Shown: positions 1-7,592, numbered from the stretch's first letter. The stretch: DNA of 64,000 bases from Flavobacterium endoglycinae (GCF_017352115.1 NZ_CP071448.1:1821001-1885000); one strand, 5' to 3'. Notes: a model not told the origin generated them from the sequence alone. A program made the numbers and translations.

Positions 1-227
1 TGATGTACTGCAACTGCTTCATAATATTTTAAAGACAGTTTAAAGACCTTTTTAACGCCTCTTTTATCAATTGCTTTTTTAAGCAGCTTATTTGCGATCT
101 CGATCATTAAATAAATGAAGCTCCTATTTTCCTTCGATGTGGCCTTAGACGGCTCGAGTAGATTATCAGCTATCATTTCATTTATAAATGATAACTGATA
201 GTTGTTGATTTCAAATTCTATTTTCAT
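1..227 (-). CDS. Small phage early protein, C-terminus beyond window
   Basis: An ATG at 225-227 on the minus strand opens a frame that stays open for 75 codons to the window edge. The product begins MKIEFEINNYQLSFINEM and is rich in Lys, Leu and Ile, with no membrane segment. It starts 1 nt after the stop of the preceding small gene, so it belongs to the early operon. I do not recognise the family. By position it corresponds to the small proteins between MuB and the late-gene regulator in Mu-like phages. Confidence 0.6.
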   Translation of the reverse strand, partial: MKIEFEINNYQLSFINEMIADNLLEPSKATSKENRSFIYLMIEIANKLLKKAIDKRGVKKVFKLSLKYYEAVAVH

Positions 228-228
228 A

Positions 229-372
229 TTAACATTCAGTTATTGGTTCAGTAATTCGTTTATTACATTTTACACAAAATACCGCCGTTTTCTCACAAGT
301 TCCTGCAGTGTCAAGAACCCTTAAAACAGTGTTTTCATGCGGGCATTCTTCTAAATTATCCAAAGTTTCCAT
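229..372 (-). CDS. 47-aa putative zinc-binding phage protein
   Basis: A short frame runs from ATG (370-372) to TAA (229-231). The product has the pattern E-C-P-H near residues 9-12 and C-V-K-C near residues 33-36, which suggests a single CCHC-type metal knuckle. Its start overlaps the end of the upstream zinc-ribbon gene by 17 nt, and its stop lies 1 nt before the next start, as expected for a coupled early operon. The function is unknown. The call rests on the spaced Cys/His pairs and the tight packing, since the length alone could arise by chance. Confidence 0.55.
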   Translation of the reverse strand: METLDNLEECPHENTVLRVLDTAGTCEKTAVFCVKCNKRITEPITEC

Positions 373-568
373 GTCTCATACCACAATTTGAACAACGCAC
401 ATTGCCGTTTTTAACTTTTACCGGCATTTCAAACTCACATTGAAAGCAGTATTGATCTGGCAAGTCTGAATCTTTTGCAATAGCAGCTGAATATCCTTTT
501 ACATAGCCAAATCCAATGCATACAAAAATTAAAAATACCACTGCTGAAAAAATTGCTATTTCTTCCAT
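356..568 (-). CDS. Small membrane-anchored zinc-ribbon protein
   Basis: I chose the ATG at 566-568 because the frame further upstream runs into the preceding gene and this start lies only 1 nt after that gene's stop. The 70-residue product has one hydrophobic segment at about residues 4-23, then a soluble tail with CFQC and CSNC pairs about 16 residues apart, a typical zinc-ribbon arrangement. Membrane anchor plus zinc ribbon recalls many small accessory phage proteins. No specific function can be assigned. Confidence 0.6.
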   Translation of the reverse strand: MEEIAIFSAVVFLIFVCIGFGYVKGYSAAIAKDSDLPDQYCFQCEFEMPVKVKNGNVRCSNCGMRHGNFG

Positions 569-569
569 T

Positions 570-905
570 TTATTTACTCCATTTATGTCTGACAACTCCA
601 CTCATTGCTACGATAATTTTTGTTAGCTCCTGCGGTTTCATATCCATTAAAGGTTTTTTAACCGGTGAACGATCGGATTTTAAAAAGTCACTGAAAGCCC
701 CGTCCATATCTGCAACCTGTCCCGAAGGGTGTTTATCATCTGGTTTAACCCACTGCCTGTTTCTACAGAGAGCCATAATTGTACGATGCTGTTTATTTTT
801 CGCATCAAATACACCCCAATTCTCTGTTTTAACTGGTTTTTCTGAATTGTAATTGTCTATAGCGCTCCCAGAGCCTGAATAGACTATCGGTTTAGTTTTT
901 GTCAT
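570..905 (-). CDS. Hypothetical phage early protein, possibly GemA-like
   Basis: The 111-residue soluble protein has a basic, helical C-terminal half (residues about 40-111). Its pattern of conserved-looking Leu, Met and Arg residues recalls the DUF1018/gp16 (GemA) proteins that occupy this position in Mu-like phages. The similarity is weak and judged by eye, so the name is only a suggestion. The start overlaps the upstream gene by 14 nt, indicating translational coupling. Confidence 0.6.
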   Translation of the reverse strand: MTKTKPIVYSGSGSAIDNYNSEKPVKTENWGVFDAKNKQHRTIMALCRNRQWVKPDDKHPSGQVADMDGAFSDFLKSDRSPVKKPLMDMKPQELTKIIVAMSGVVRHKWSK

Positions 906-1128
906 TTATCACGTCTATTTTAATTATTGGATATTTGATTTGCTGAATACCATACTGATTGTTGATGGTTATGTATCTGCCTTCGATTACCTGGCTTTTC
1001 ACTTGTGAATCTTTGTATATGTCATTGTGAAATGGTCCTGCCTCGGTTACGACTAAAGATGTTGAGTCTATCACAAAATATAACAAGTCTTGTCCCTGAT
1101 CTTCAAAATTTACTTTTATCGTTGCCAT
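892..1128 (-). CDS. Hypothetical phage protein, 78 aa
   Basis: A small beta-rich, soluble protein with no signal peptide or membrane segment; I do not recognise a family. It lies two bases after the stop of the gene at 1131-1394 and overlaps the next gene by 14 nt, so it is part of the same early transcript. The spacing to both neighbours is the main evidence that it is a real gene. Confidence 0.58.
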   Translation of the reverse strand: MATIKVNFEDQGQDLLYFVIDSTSLVVTEAGPFHNDIYKDSQVKSQVIEGRYITINNQYGIQQIKYPIIKIDVINDKN

Positions 1129-1130
1129 AC

Positions 1131-1394
1131 TTATACTATAATTGGAATTTCAGATGATTTGATAATTTTTTTGATATCTTCAAACATTAAATCTGATGTT
1201 ATTTCATCAAATGTTAAGTCTCGATCTTCTTCATTTGGGAACTCTATATCATAACTGAATTCTATATGATCTGTTCCAGGCGTGTAACCATAAACACTTA
1301 CTTTTATGCTGTCCCTTTCTTTTTCATTCATTTTTTTTAAAAGGGTTGCTTGTAAATACTCTGTAAAATGAAATAATTTGATTCTGCTTTTCAT
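1131..1394 (-). CDS. Hypothetical phage protein, 87 aa
   Basis: The frame is open from 1466, but its first 24 codons would be read through the tRNA-like element at 1416-1459. Translation of the T-arm gives the RVRIPP string that is a familiar artefact of translating tRNA genes. The true start is therefore the ATG at 1392-1394 (MKSRIKLFHF). The 87-residue product is acidic with a helical N-terminus and no recognised domain. Its start lies 21 nt after the 3' end of the tRNA-like element, so processing at that element would leave a short leader. Confidence 0.62.
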   Translation of the reverse strand: MKSRIKLFHFTEYLQATLLKKMNEKERDSIKVSVYGYTPGTDHIEFSYDIEFPNEEDRDLTFDEITSDLMFEDIKKIIKSSEIPIIV

Positions 1395-1415
1395 ATCGAT
1401 TTGTTTTAAAATTTG

Positions 1416-1459
1416 CTCCTGAGGCGGGATTCGAACCCGCACAGACCTTATTCTCAGGA
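1416..1459 (-). ncRNA. Mini-tRNA: acceptor stem plus T-arm only
   Basis: Read on the minus strand, the element has a 7-nt 5' strand TCCTGAG (1459-1453), a 12-nt linker AATAAGGTCTGT, a perfect T-arm with stem GCGGG/CCCGC and loop TTCGAAT (1440-1424), a 3' strand CTCAGGA (1423-1417) and then G as discriminator. All 7 acceptor pairs and all 5 T-stem pairs are Watson-Crick. The roughly 30 nt that would form the D-arm and anticodon arm are missing. The base pair U1-A72 with discriminator G73 is typical of bacterial tRNA-Asn, so it may derive from such a gene (inference). A CA follows, not CCA. It lies in an 81-nt gap between two early genes on the same strand. Confidence 0.7.
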
Positions 1460-1475
1460 CACCCAACTAACTAAC

Positions 1476-1694
1476 CTATTTTCCTAATATTGAGTAAACC
1501 CATACACAAAATGCTAAAAGAGCACATATAACAAATATTATCAGTATAAAAGCGATTGGGAGCAATATCGGAGACAGCACCCAAAACCAATCCCATTCAA
1601 TTTTTCGCATTAATCGAAGTGCTATAAACAAAAAAGTCAGTGCTATCAAAAAGCCAAATCCCATCTTTTCGTTTGTTGAAGATTCTTTTTCCAT
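1476..1694 (-). CDS. Small membrane protein with two helices
   Basis: The 72-residue product has two hydrophobic segments, at about residues 12-28 and 38-68, separated by a short charged and Trp-rich loop. There is no signal peptide. By size and position in a phage early operon it could be an inner-membrane accessory protein, but nothing in the sequence assigns a role. The stop lies 16 nt before the tRNA-like element. Confidence 0.58.
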   Translation of the reverse strand: MEKESSTNEKMGFGFLIALTFLFIALRLMRKIEWDWFWVLSPILLPIAFILIIFVICALLAFCVWVYSILGK

Positions 1695-1712
1695 ATCTCT
1701 GTTGTTAAATTA

Positions 1713-2108
1713 TTAGGAATTAAATCTTGGAAGTCGCTCTTTAACTTTCTCGTACAGTTCATTAACTGGTACTAAATCTCTCCCAGAAAAATCTTGTCTG
1801 CTACAGGCATCTTTTAACGTCCAAGTTTCAAAAATTCCCATCTGTGTGGCTCGCAGAACTGCGATCATTTTAACGATGTCTTGACCACATATATCACTAT
1901 ACAAAACATACAAATCTGTTCCGTATATGCCTAAAGAATCTAAAAACAGTAAAACACCTATTCCCCCTAAAGCGTTATCTGGATCAATATGATCTGATTC
2001 TAAAAGTTCAAGTAATGGTGTCACAGCACCGTAATTCCCATCCGCCATTTTTACAACCGCTTTCATTGTGGAATCTCCAAGTTGAATTTTATTATTTTTC
2101 ATGTTCAT
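1713..2108 (-). CDS. Hypothetical phage protein, 131 aa
   Basis: A soluble protein of 131 residues (129 if translation begins at the second Met). It has alternating helical segments and a Gly-rich turn near residues 48-52. No catalytic motif or known family is evident. It starts 2 nt after the stop of the DUF3164-type gene, so it is translated from the same transcript. Confidence 0.6.
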   Translation of the reverse strand: MNMKNNKIQLGDSTMKAVVKMADGNYGAVTPLLELLESDHIDPDNALGGIGVLLFLDSLGIYGTDLYVLYSDICGQDIVKMIAVLRATQMGIFETWTLKDACSRQDFSGRDLVPVNELYEKVKERLPRFNS

Positions 2109-2110
2109 TG

Positions 2111-2785
2111 TTATACTGAAAAGTTAAAAGTTAGTTTTTTTCGCTGGCCGTTTTCATCTGTGATATAGCTCCAACCGCGGACATACTGTGTTGTTCTTGT
2201 GAAAATCTGTGCTCTTTCGATTATTTCGATACCATCGTCAAATCCTTCGTCATTGTACTCGTCTCTTAAAGCTTTTAACTGCAGAACAACATTTGGTTTA
2301 AGCATCCCTGTTTTTCCGTTTGGTTTCAGCAGCACATTCAGACTTGCTGCAAGCTTTCTGGCATTGTTGTTATCACCTGAAAGCGTTGCCAGGTACTGCT
2401 TTATTTTTGTAATTCCTGCAGGTTCTGTTCCATCGAAGCTGATCGCAACGTTATAGCCAATAGTGATACTTTGTGAACCGTCCGGCAGTGTAGTTGTATA
2501 GCTGTCCTGATCGCTTGCACCGTATAATTCTTTTCGCATGGCCAGTGTAGGTTCGAAATCTTTAAATACATTTAAGATCACATTTTCATTAATCCCTCTG
2601 AGTTCTGTTAGTGAAGTGATATTTCTCTGCAGAAATTCAGCTCCGAGTTCTTTAAAGGCTTTATAATTTTCCTGCCTTTTTTTTCGCTCAGTTTTAGCAG
2701 CTTCTTTTGCCTGCAGGGTTAATTGTTTGACTTGCTCAGGTGACAAGTCAGAAAGGCTAATCGTTGGTTTTTCTTGATTTTCCAT
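2111..2785 (-). CDS. DUF3164 family phage protein
   Basis: The 224-residue product has a charged, coiled-coil-like N-terminus (residues about 15-45). It is followed by a domain with the features of DUF3164, a family found almost only in Mu-like phages, usually a few genes after MuB. Its role is not established; its early position suggests involvement in replication or transposition. The assignment rests on remembered family pattern and synteny, not on a search. Confidence 0.75.
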   Translation of the reverse strand: MENQEKPTISLSDLSPEQVKQLTLQAKEAAKTERKKRQENYKAFKELGAEFLQRNITSLTELRGINENVILNVFKDFEPTLAMRKELYGASDQDSYTTTLPDGSQSITIGYNVAISFDGTEPAGITKIKQYLATLSGDNNNARKLAASLNVLLKPNGKTGMLKPNVVLQLKALRDEYNDEGFDDGIEIIERAQIFTRTTQYVRGWSYITDENGQRKKLTFNFSV

Positions 2786-2789
2786 ATTT

Positions 2790-3080
2790 TCAATTGTTAA
2801 TTATTATTGGTTCAATTACTTCTATTTCCTTGGTATTAAACATTTCCGATTGAATGTTGTAATGAAATTTTGTCTGCAGTTCAATTATGTATCTGTTTGA
2901 AATTTCAGCCGCGTAATGCACTATGATGGTGCGCTGTTTGGATTTCAGTTCGCAGATATCTTTTACTTTTTGATGCAGTTTGTACCTGCGGTTATCAAAA
3001 GAAGATCTCTTTTTGCGGGATTTGGAAACTGGTTCTGATCTGGCTATGGGTTTTATGTCAAAAATTTTTAGCATATTCAA
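2790..3080 (-). CDS. Hypothetical basic phage protein, 96 aa
   Basis: The N-terminal half is strongly basic (many Lys and Arg between residues 19 and 50), suggesting contact with nucleic acid. The C-terminal part is beta-rich and ends in a short Ile-rich tail. No recognised domain. It overlaps the preceding gene by 23 nt and ends 4 nt before the DUF3164 gene start. Confidence 0.55.
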   Translation of the reverse strand: MNMLKIFDIKPIARSEPVSKSRKKRSSFDNRRYKLHQKVKDICELKSKQRTIIVHYAAEISNRYIIELQTKFHYNIQSEMFNTKEIEVIEPIIINN

Positions 3081-3333
3081 TAGTTTTTAATGGTTTCCAA
3101 TGGGTTTGTTTGATAATCAAAAGAATATTGAGTATTTTATACTCTAGTACAATATCCTGTTTATAAGAGTGGTCATTTGCCATAATCCGGGCACGTTCCC
3201 TGTTAATAAGCAAGCGTTCGTTCCATGTTAAGAAGTTTTCTTCTTTAAGCTCACATTTAAAGACTTCCTTGTCATACTGCAGTACCAAACCTAGATCAAC
3301 AAGGCGCGGCGGTGGTAAGTAAATTTTCATCAT
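3058..3333 (-). CDS. Hypothetical phage protein, 91 aa
   Basis: Translation may begin at Met1 (3333) or Met2 (3330). The ATG at 3331-3333 overlaps the TGA of the upstream 47-aa gene in the compact form ATGA, typical of coupled phage genes. The product is soluble and mixed alpha/beta with no recognised motif. It overlaps the next gene by 23 nt. Confidence 0.55.
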   Translation of the reverse strand: MMKIYLPPPRLVDLGLVLQYDKEVFKCELKEENFLTWNERLLINRERARIMANDHSYKQDIVLEYKILNILLIIKQTHWKPLKTIEYAKNF

Positions 3334-3473
3334 TTGTACTCTGCTAGTTCTTGTTTTGCTTCTCTTAATTTTTCCTCCATCTGGGTGCGGGCTTCATGCT
3401 CTTTTGAATTGTCATTAAGCCATTGATTAAGTTCTTCGATAAGATTTTCAAGGCGTTGTCTGGTTCTTTTCAT
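3330..3473 (-). CDS. 47-aa coiled-coil phage protein
   Basis: A short frame from ATG (3471-3473) to TGA (3330-3332) encodes MKRTRQRLENLIEELNQWL and then an almost continuous charged helix rich in Glu, Lys, Gln and Arg to the end, as expected for a small coiled coil. It starts 1 nt after the stop of the upstream gene, and its stop overlaps the next start. The packing and the regular heptad-like composition support a real gene. Function unknown. Confidence 0.55.
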   Translation of the reverse strand: MKRTRQRLENLIEELNQWLNDNSKEHEARTQMEEKLREAKQELAEYK

Positions 3474-3474
3474 A

Positions 3475-3882
3475 TTAGTTTAGTCTTAAGGTTATACTGT
3501 CTATTTTTACGCCTCTCACTGCTACGCAGAGCACACTGATATTGAACTCTCTGTTGACTGGCTGTGCAATGATCGCTGCTTCAATTAATGGAACTGGTCT
3601 GCACGTTTGGTGAACTATTTCCGTACATCGCTCATAAAGCCTTTTTTTATCCATTAGAGTCACTGTTTTACTATTCTGGTAGTTCTTTATCCTTAACCTA
3701 AATTCCTCCTCACATTTAGCGATTTCGGTCTTATAGTACCTGAACAATGGTGGATAACATATTAATTTCTGCGCATCTCTAAGGTTAACTGATACTTTTT
3801 CACACCATTTCAGATAAGAGTCGAAATAATAGATATCAAACTCGTCTGCAGTAATTCCTAAGATTTCATAAATAGTACTCAT
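3475..3882 (-). CDS. Hypothetical phage protein, 135 aa
   Basis: A soluble 135-residue protein with a helical, Tyr- and Lys-rich N-terminal half and a beta-rich C-terminal third. No known catalytic or DNA-binding motif is visible. It begins 5 nt after the stop of the P-loop ATPase gene and ends 1 nt before the next start, so it is in the same operon, and its product may work with the ATPase (inference). Confidence 0.6.
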   Translation of the reverse strand: MSTIYEILGITADEFDIYYFDSYLKWCEKVSVNLRDAQKLICYPPLFRYYKTEIAKCEEEFRLRIKNYQNSKTVTLMDKKRLYERCTEIVHQTCRPVPLIEAAIIAQPVNREFNISVLCVAVRGVKIDSITLRLN

Positions 3883-3887
3883 AACTT

Positions 3888-4517
3888 TTAGTTTTTAATT
3901 TGACTTCCGTGACATAGTTGTGCTGATTGTTCATCAATCATTATTGTTCCTCCTGGACAGCTGCCGGAAACGAAAGCCGTCATTCCTTTTACTCTTAAGA
4001 TATATCTGGCTAACCTTTTACAGAGTTTGGCTGTTGCAGTGTATGGTTCGCCTCTTTCTTCATGTGCAATAAAAACCATTGTGGTTTTTGGGTATTTCAT
4101 GGTAAATTTTCTAAATCTACCGTATGCCAGTTCATCATTATAAACCGTGATATTGTCAAAAAACATGGTCTTTGGAGGCTTTCGTTTAGATAGAATTTTT
4201 TCAACTTCATCAAGTTCCGTGTACTCTAAAAACTTGATATTTGCTTTCTTCACATCGAGCTTTGCTCTTTTCATTGCATTCTCCTGAAACGACTTTCCTG
4301 TACCTTCTTCTGCAGATATATAGTAAACAGGTTCAAATTGGCTTAGATATTCTGCAAGCTTTAGCGCAAACATGGTTTTCCCGTTCTTTTCATCCCCATA
4401 AATCAGCCAGACTTTACCTTTTTCCGGATTGCCGAGAACATCTAACCAAGGACCATTAAAATCATATACCTCATACCGTTTTTCATATAGTGTCTTTAGT
4501 GATATTGCTCTAGCCAT
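3888..4517 (-). CDS. RecA-like P-loop ATPase of the phage early operon
   Basis: The 209-residue protein has a Walker A motif GDEKNGKT (residues 41-48), a hydrophobic strand ending in Asp121 as Walker B, and a third strand followed by H152, an arrangement like RecA/DnaB or Sak4-type ATPases. A second GTGKS string at residues 72-76 lies in the strand-helix region after strand 2 and is probably not a separate nucleotide site. The gene starts 1 nt after the MuB-like gene. Known Mu encodes only MuB as an ATPase, so this is an extra ATPase. It may serve recombination, replication or DNA loading (inference). Confidence 0.7.
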   Translation of the reverse strand: MARAISLKTLYEKRYEVYDFNGPWLDVLGNPEKGKVWLIYGDEKNGKTMFALKLAEYLSQFEPVYYISAEEGTGKSFQENAMKRAKLDVKKANIKFLEYTELDEVEKILSKRKPPKTMFFDNITVYNDELAYGRFRKFTMKYPKTTMVFIAHEERGEPYTATAKLCKRLARYILRVKGMTAFVSGSCPGGTIMIDEQSAQLCHGSQIKN

Positions 4518-4518
4518 A

Positions 4519-5397
4519 TTATGCGCCTATTTTTATTAAAGTTTCTAAATATCTAAGTGTTGATTCTTTCTGCAGACACTTGTTAATTAGAGGTCTTACC
4601 TTGGTTTTATCTTCTAAATTTGCAGAGGCAACATCGCCAATCAATTTTGTATAGAATTCGATTCTTTTATCAGGTGCATTCGGGGTAAGTTTCACGTATT
4701 CATCTGAAAAACGGCTGAAAATCTCAGCATAACCCACTTTCTTATTGGTTATTCCCCGAGTGATTTTATCTCTTAGTCCGTCAGCTCCCATCATGTACCA
4801 TCCGCACACACCATCTGTTCCGTTCCAGATACCTTTTAGTTCTAAAAAGGCAGAATATTCTAAGTCACCAGCTTCATCGATGATAATAAGAGGTTTTTCA
4901 AGGGTTGTGATGTAGTATTTAAGGTTTGCAAGTACATCATAGTACTTACCTGTATTGTCTATACCAACAGTTTTAGCAAGCAGACGAATAAAAAGCTGTT
5001 TTGATTTTGCCTGAGAACAGTCAACGTAAAAAGTATTTTTCATTTTTTTAATGATGTGTTTAGTACAAAAAGTTTTGCCTATTCCACAATCATCAACTAG
5101 TACCATTGATCGGCTGAAATCTTTACAGAAATTAAGATTGTCCTCAATTTCACTATAAACCGATGTTCGGGTAACTTTCCAATTATCTTCGAAAACTTTA
5201 ACCTGCAGTTCACGTCCTATTGTAATCCAAACGGTGTCACTTATTATTCTTTCGATCTCACCGTTCTTTAAACGGCTGTATATTGAATGTTTTAATCCTA
5301 AACTTTTAGAAAAATCAGCGTCTGACCCTCCGTAATTTTCTCTTTTATCAAGTATTGCTTGTCTTACTTTTGCTCTGAATTCGTTTGATAGGTTCAT
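4519..5397 (-). CDS. MuB-like AAA ATPase, transposition target activator
   Basis: The 292-residue protein begins with a helix-turn-helix region (about residues 24-48). An AAA-type ATPase domain follows with Walker A VDDCGIGKT (101-109) and Walker B LIIIDEAGD (170-178). Members of this family bind DNA non-specifically in an ATP-dependent way, choose the target site and stimulate the MuA-type transposase. The HTH plus AAA layout matches MuB, and the gene lies directly downstream of the transposase gene, as in Mu. Confidence 0.85.
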   Translation of the reverse strand: MNLSNEFRAKVRQAILDKRENYGGSDADFSKSLGLKHSIYSRLKNGEIERIISDTVWITIGRELQVKVFEDNWKVTRTSVYSEIEDNLNFCKDFSRSMVLVDDCGIGKTFCTKHIIKKMKNTFYVDCSQAKSKQLFIRLLAKTVGIDNTGKYYDVLANLKYYITTLEKPLIIIDEAGDLEYSAFLELKGIWNGTDGVCGWYMMGADGLRDKITRGITNKKVGYAEIFSRFSDEYVKLTPNAPDKRIEFYTKLIGDVASANLEDKTKVRPLINKCLQKESTLRYLETLIKIGA

Positions 5398-5414
5398 GTT
5401 GTTATTTTTTTGGG

Positions 5415-7448
5415 TTACATAAAATTTCTTTTCCAGCTTGGTACCGCTGTTTGTTGTGGTGTATATAGTATTTCGTCGTCTTGATCGTCAGTAAAAACCT
5501 CTGCAGGTTCCTCACGTGCTTCATAACGCTTGACATTCTTAAACCTGAAATTTGAGTTAACTGTTTTAGGTGTGTTATCAATGATCTGCACGTTTTCAAT
5601 TTTGCTTCTTTGTCTTTTTTCGAAAAGATCAACCGAGGCAACATAACTGCTTTGTAACTGCAGTGCTGCTTCGTCTGCAGCTGTTCGTTCAATCGTTGCC
5701 CTGTTGTATCGAGGCATTTCCATGATTTCGCAGACAAATCTTCCATTGAAATATACCAGTGCTTTTAAAACCTGTCCTTCGTTCCCATCCAGCCAGTACA
5801 CCTCAAACTCTTTTCCTTCAATAACACGCATCTGCTGTATCAGAGCCTCACCGGTTAGTATTTTTCCGTTCTGAGCGATGGCCCTTTTCTTTCCTTGCAG
5901 CTTCACATAACCGGCATTACATGAGGTTAGTGTCTTATGACCCAAATGCGGCAGGATTAATTCCCAGTTTGTGGGTTTTAAATCTGCGTGCTGGTTCTGT
6001 TCGAAGTAATCCCAGCGGCTTATTGCTGGATTATCAGGATGCGCGCTGTTATTAAACTGCTCGATCTCCAACATTCGTTCATTTACCAGTATGTCAAAAG
6101 GAATAACTGTTTTTTTCTCACTGCTCAGCTGGTTAGCTTCGCTTTTTGCCTTTGGTCTGGCTATCCATCCCATAGCTGTTTTTTCAATTTCGTATCTCAG
6201 CTTTCCGTTAATCCTTTCGATGTATTTCCCGCGGGCATTATTAGCTTCGATCTTTACTTTTTGAAACATTGTTCCAGGTCTTAGCAGAGTATCTTTGTAA
6301 CTGCTGTTCAGTGAGCTTTCACATTCTAGCTCATTAGGCAGACAGTAACCCCATTCAGTGTAATTGCGTACCATCTGGCGGTAAAAATCGATAAGAATAG
6401 ATTCTTTACTCTTTCCATAGACTACCGTTGTGATCGCCTGTGAGGCTATGTCAACTCCAAGATAAAACCAAGCTCTGTCACCTTGTTTGTTGTAAATAAA
6501 TGGCGGCTGTCTATCGTCAATTGAAATTATTGAACCCGCCATAGTGGGCATTTGCATTTGATGGTGCGGTTTAAACTTGCCCATGTAAACCTGACGATCT
6601 CCGCTTCTTGCTTTATAGGTTGCAAGCGTGTTTTCCCATTTATTTATATAATTTATGATCGTTGCCGGTGAAAGCTTTTTAAAATCTTTAGGATTGTACA
6701 TTTCTCCGGTATCTTCGTTGTATACTTCTGCATACCCGTTCAAAAATGCATCATAGTTTCTTGCAATATCGGTAGGTGTAGGCTTATGAATCTGATTTTT
6801 AAACAGTGCATTTAAGATCATTTCTGTTTTTTCGTCTACTTTACGAGCGTTCTGTTTTCCTGTTCCGGTTGGGTCTTTAATTAGAGCCAGAAATTTATTC
6901 TGTTTAAAGTCTTTTAAAAGCTCTTTAAATCGTATTGAAACCGGAAGAGTGTGTTCAACCTCATGTTTTGATCTTAAGTAATTTTGAAAACTCTCAACAT
7001 CATATCTTAAACTTTCGGTAAGGCCTACTAAAGTGTGTTTCATTTTTAAACGCTCCTGTATACGTGCCTGTTCCAATTTCAGAACTGCCTGCATTACGCT
7101 GGCATTAATAATATACCTTTCCTGCTCATCACTTTTTAATATCGTGGTACCGCCTCGTTTAAATTTTGAATAGTATTCCGGTGCCTCTGAGTCCCACTCA
7201 AAGAATGGCTGCAATGGATGCTCTGCTTTGCGCGGGTCTCCCAGAGAATCCTGTATATCACTTGGAAGGCTGTCAAAATCTACTAATAGTTTTCGGCCAT
7301 TACCTCCCAATTGCAATCGCTTAATGCCGAATGGTTTATCTTTGTACCTGTACAGCTCTTGTTGAAGAGATTGTATTTTCTTCCAAAATCGTGGAACAAG
7401 TTCCTCGACTTCTACAGCTACGGTTTTATTTGAATATATATAAGGCAT
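5415..7448 (-). CDS. MuA-like DDE transposase
   Basis: The 677-residue length is close to that of MuA (663). An N-terminal helical part (to about residue 280) should carry the end-binding domains. The RNase H-like core follows with ISIDD (first acidic residue D311 or D312), a strand with GVDIAS, the segment ELECESSLN (second acidic position, E375 or E377), and ERINGK with E411. A beta-barrel and a charged C-terminal tail complete the MuA layout. The second catalytic position appears to be Glu instead of the usual Asp. The enzyme cuts the prophage ends and joins them to target DNA. The gene lies between the Ner-like and MuB-like genes. Confidence 0.9.
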   Translation of the reverse strand: MPYIYSNKTVAVEVEELVPRFWKKIQSLQQELYRYKDKPFGIKRLQLGGNGRKLLVDFDSLPSDIQDSLGDPRKAEHPLQPFFEWDSEAPEYYSKFKRGGTTILKSDEQERYIINASVMQAVLKLEQARIQERLKMKHTLVGLTESLRYDVESFQNYLRSKHEVEHTLPVSIRFKELLKDFKQNKFLALIKDPTGTGKQNARKVDEKTEMILNALFKNQIHKPTPTDIARNYDAFLNGYAEVYNEDTGEMYNPKDFKKLSPATIINYINKWENTLATYKARSGDRQVYMGKFKPHHQMQMPTMAGSIISIDDRQPPFIYNKQGDRAWFYLGVDIASQAITTVVYGKSKESILIDFYRQMVRNYTEWGYCLPNELECESSLNSSYKDTLLRPGTMFQKVKIEANNARGKYIERINGKLRYEIEKTAMGWIARPKAKSEANQLSSEKKTVIPFDILVNERMLEIEQFNNSAHPDNPAISRWDYFEQNQHADLKPTNWELILPHLGHKTLTSCNAGYVKLQGKKRAIAQNGKILTGEALIQQMRVIEGKEFEVYWLDGNEGQVLKALVYFNGRFVCEIMEMPRYNRATIERTAADEAALQLQSSYVASVDLFEKRQRSKIENVQIIDNTPKTVNSNFRFKNVKRYEAREEPAEVFTDDQDDEILYTPQQTAVPSWKRNFM

Positions 7449-7486
7449 GATTTTGATTTTGGGAATTCAACAAATTTTAAATTGGC

Positions 7487-7525
7487 ACAATTGAACTGCA
7501 GACAGTTGATACAATTGTACCGCAG
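7487..7525. repeat. Two 15-bp direct repeats upstream of the transposase gene
   Basis: The sequences ACAATTGAACTGCAG (7487-7501) and ACAATTGTACCGCAG (7511-7525) match at 13 of 15 positions and are 24 bp apart. They lie in the 144-bp gap between the transposase start (7448) and the Ner-like gene. In Mu, the internal enhancer and operators lie near here, so they may be binding sites for the repressor, Ner-like protein or transposase (inference). Confidence 0.45.
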
Positions 7526-7592
7526 CACAAAAACTGAGTTTCGATATACATGTAAGTGAACAGATCATTTACATGATAGATAGTTTTGGTTT

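Noticed and set aside
1416..1459. A complete tRNA or a tmRNA
   Set aside because: There are only 12 nt between acceptor and T-arm, so no D-arm or anticodon, and no tag-coding part of a tmRNA.
1395..1466. N-terminal extension of the gene at 1131-1394, starting MGVLRIRSVRVRIPP
   Set aside because: It is the translation of the tRNA-like element; the RVRIPP string is what a T-arm gives. The ATG at 1394 is used instead.
5988..6284. Frames opposite the transposase gene
   Set aside because: They are antisense shadows of a well-supported gene, without their own signals.
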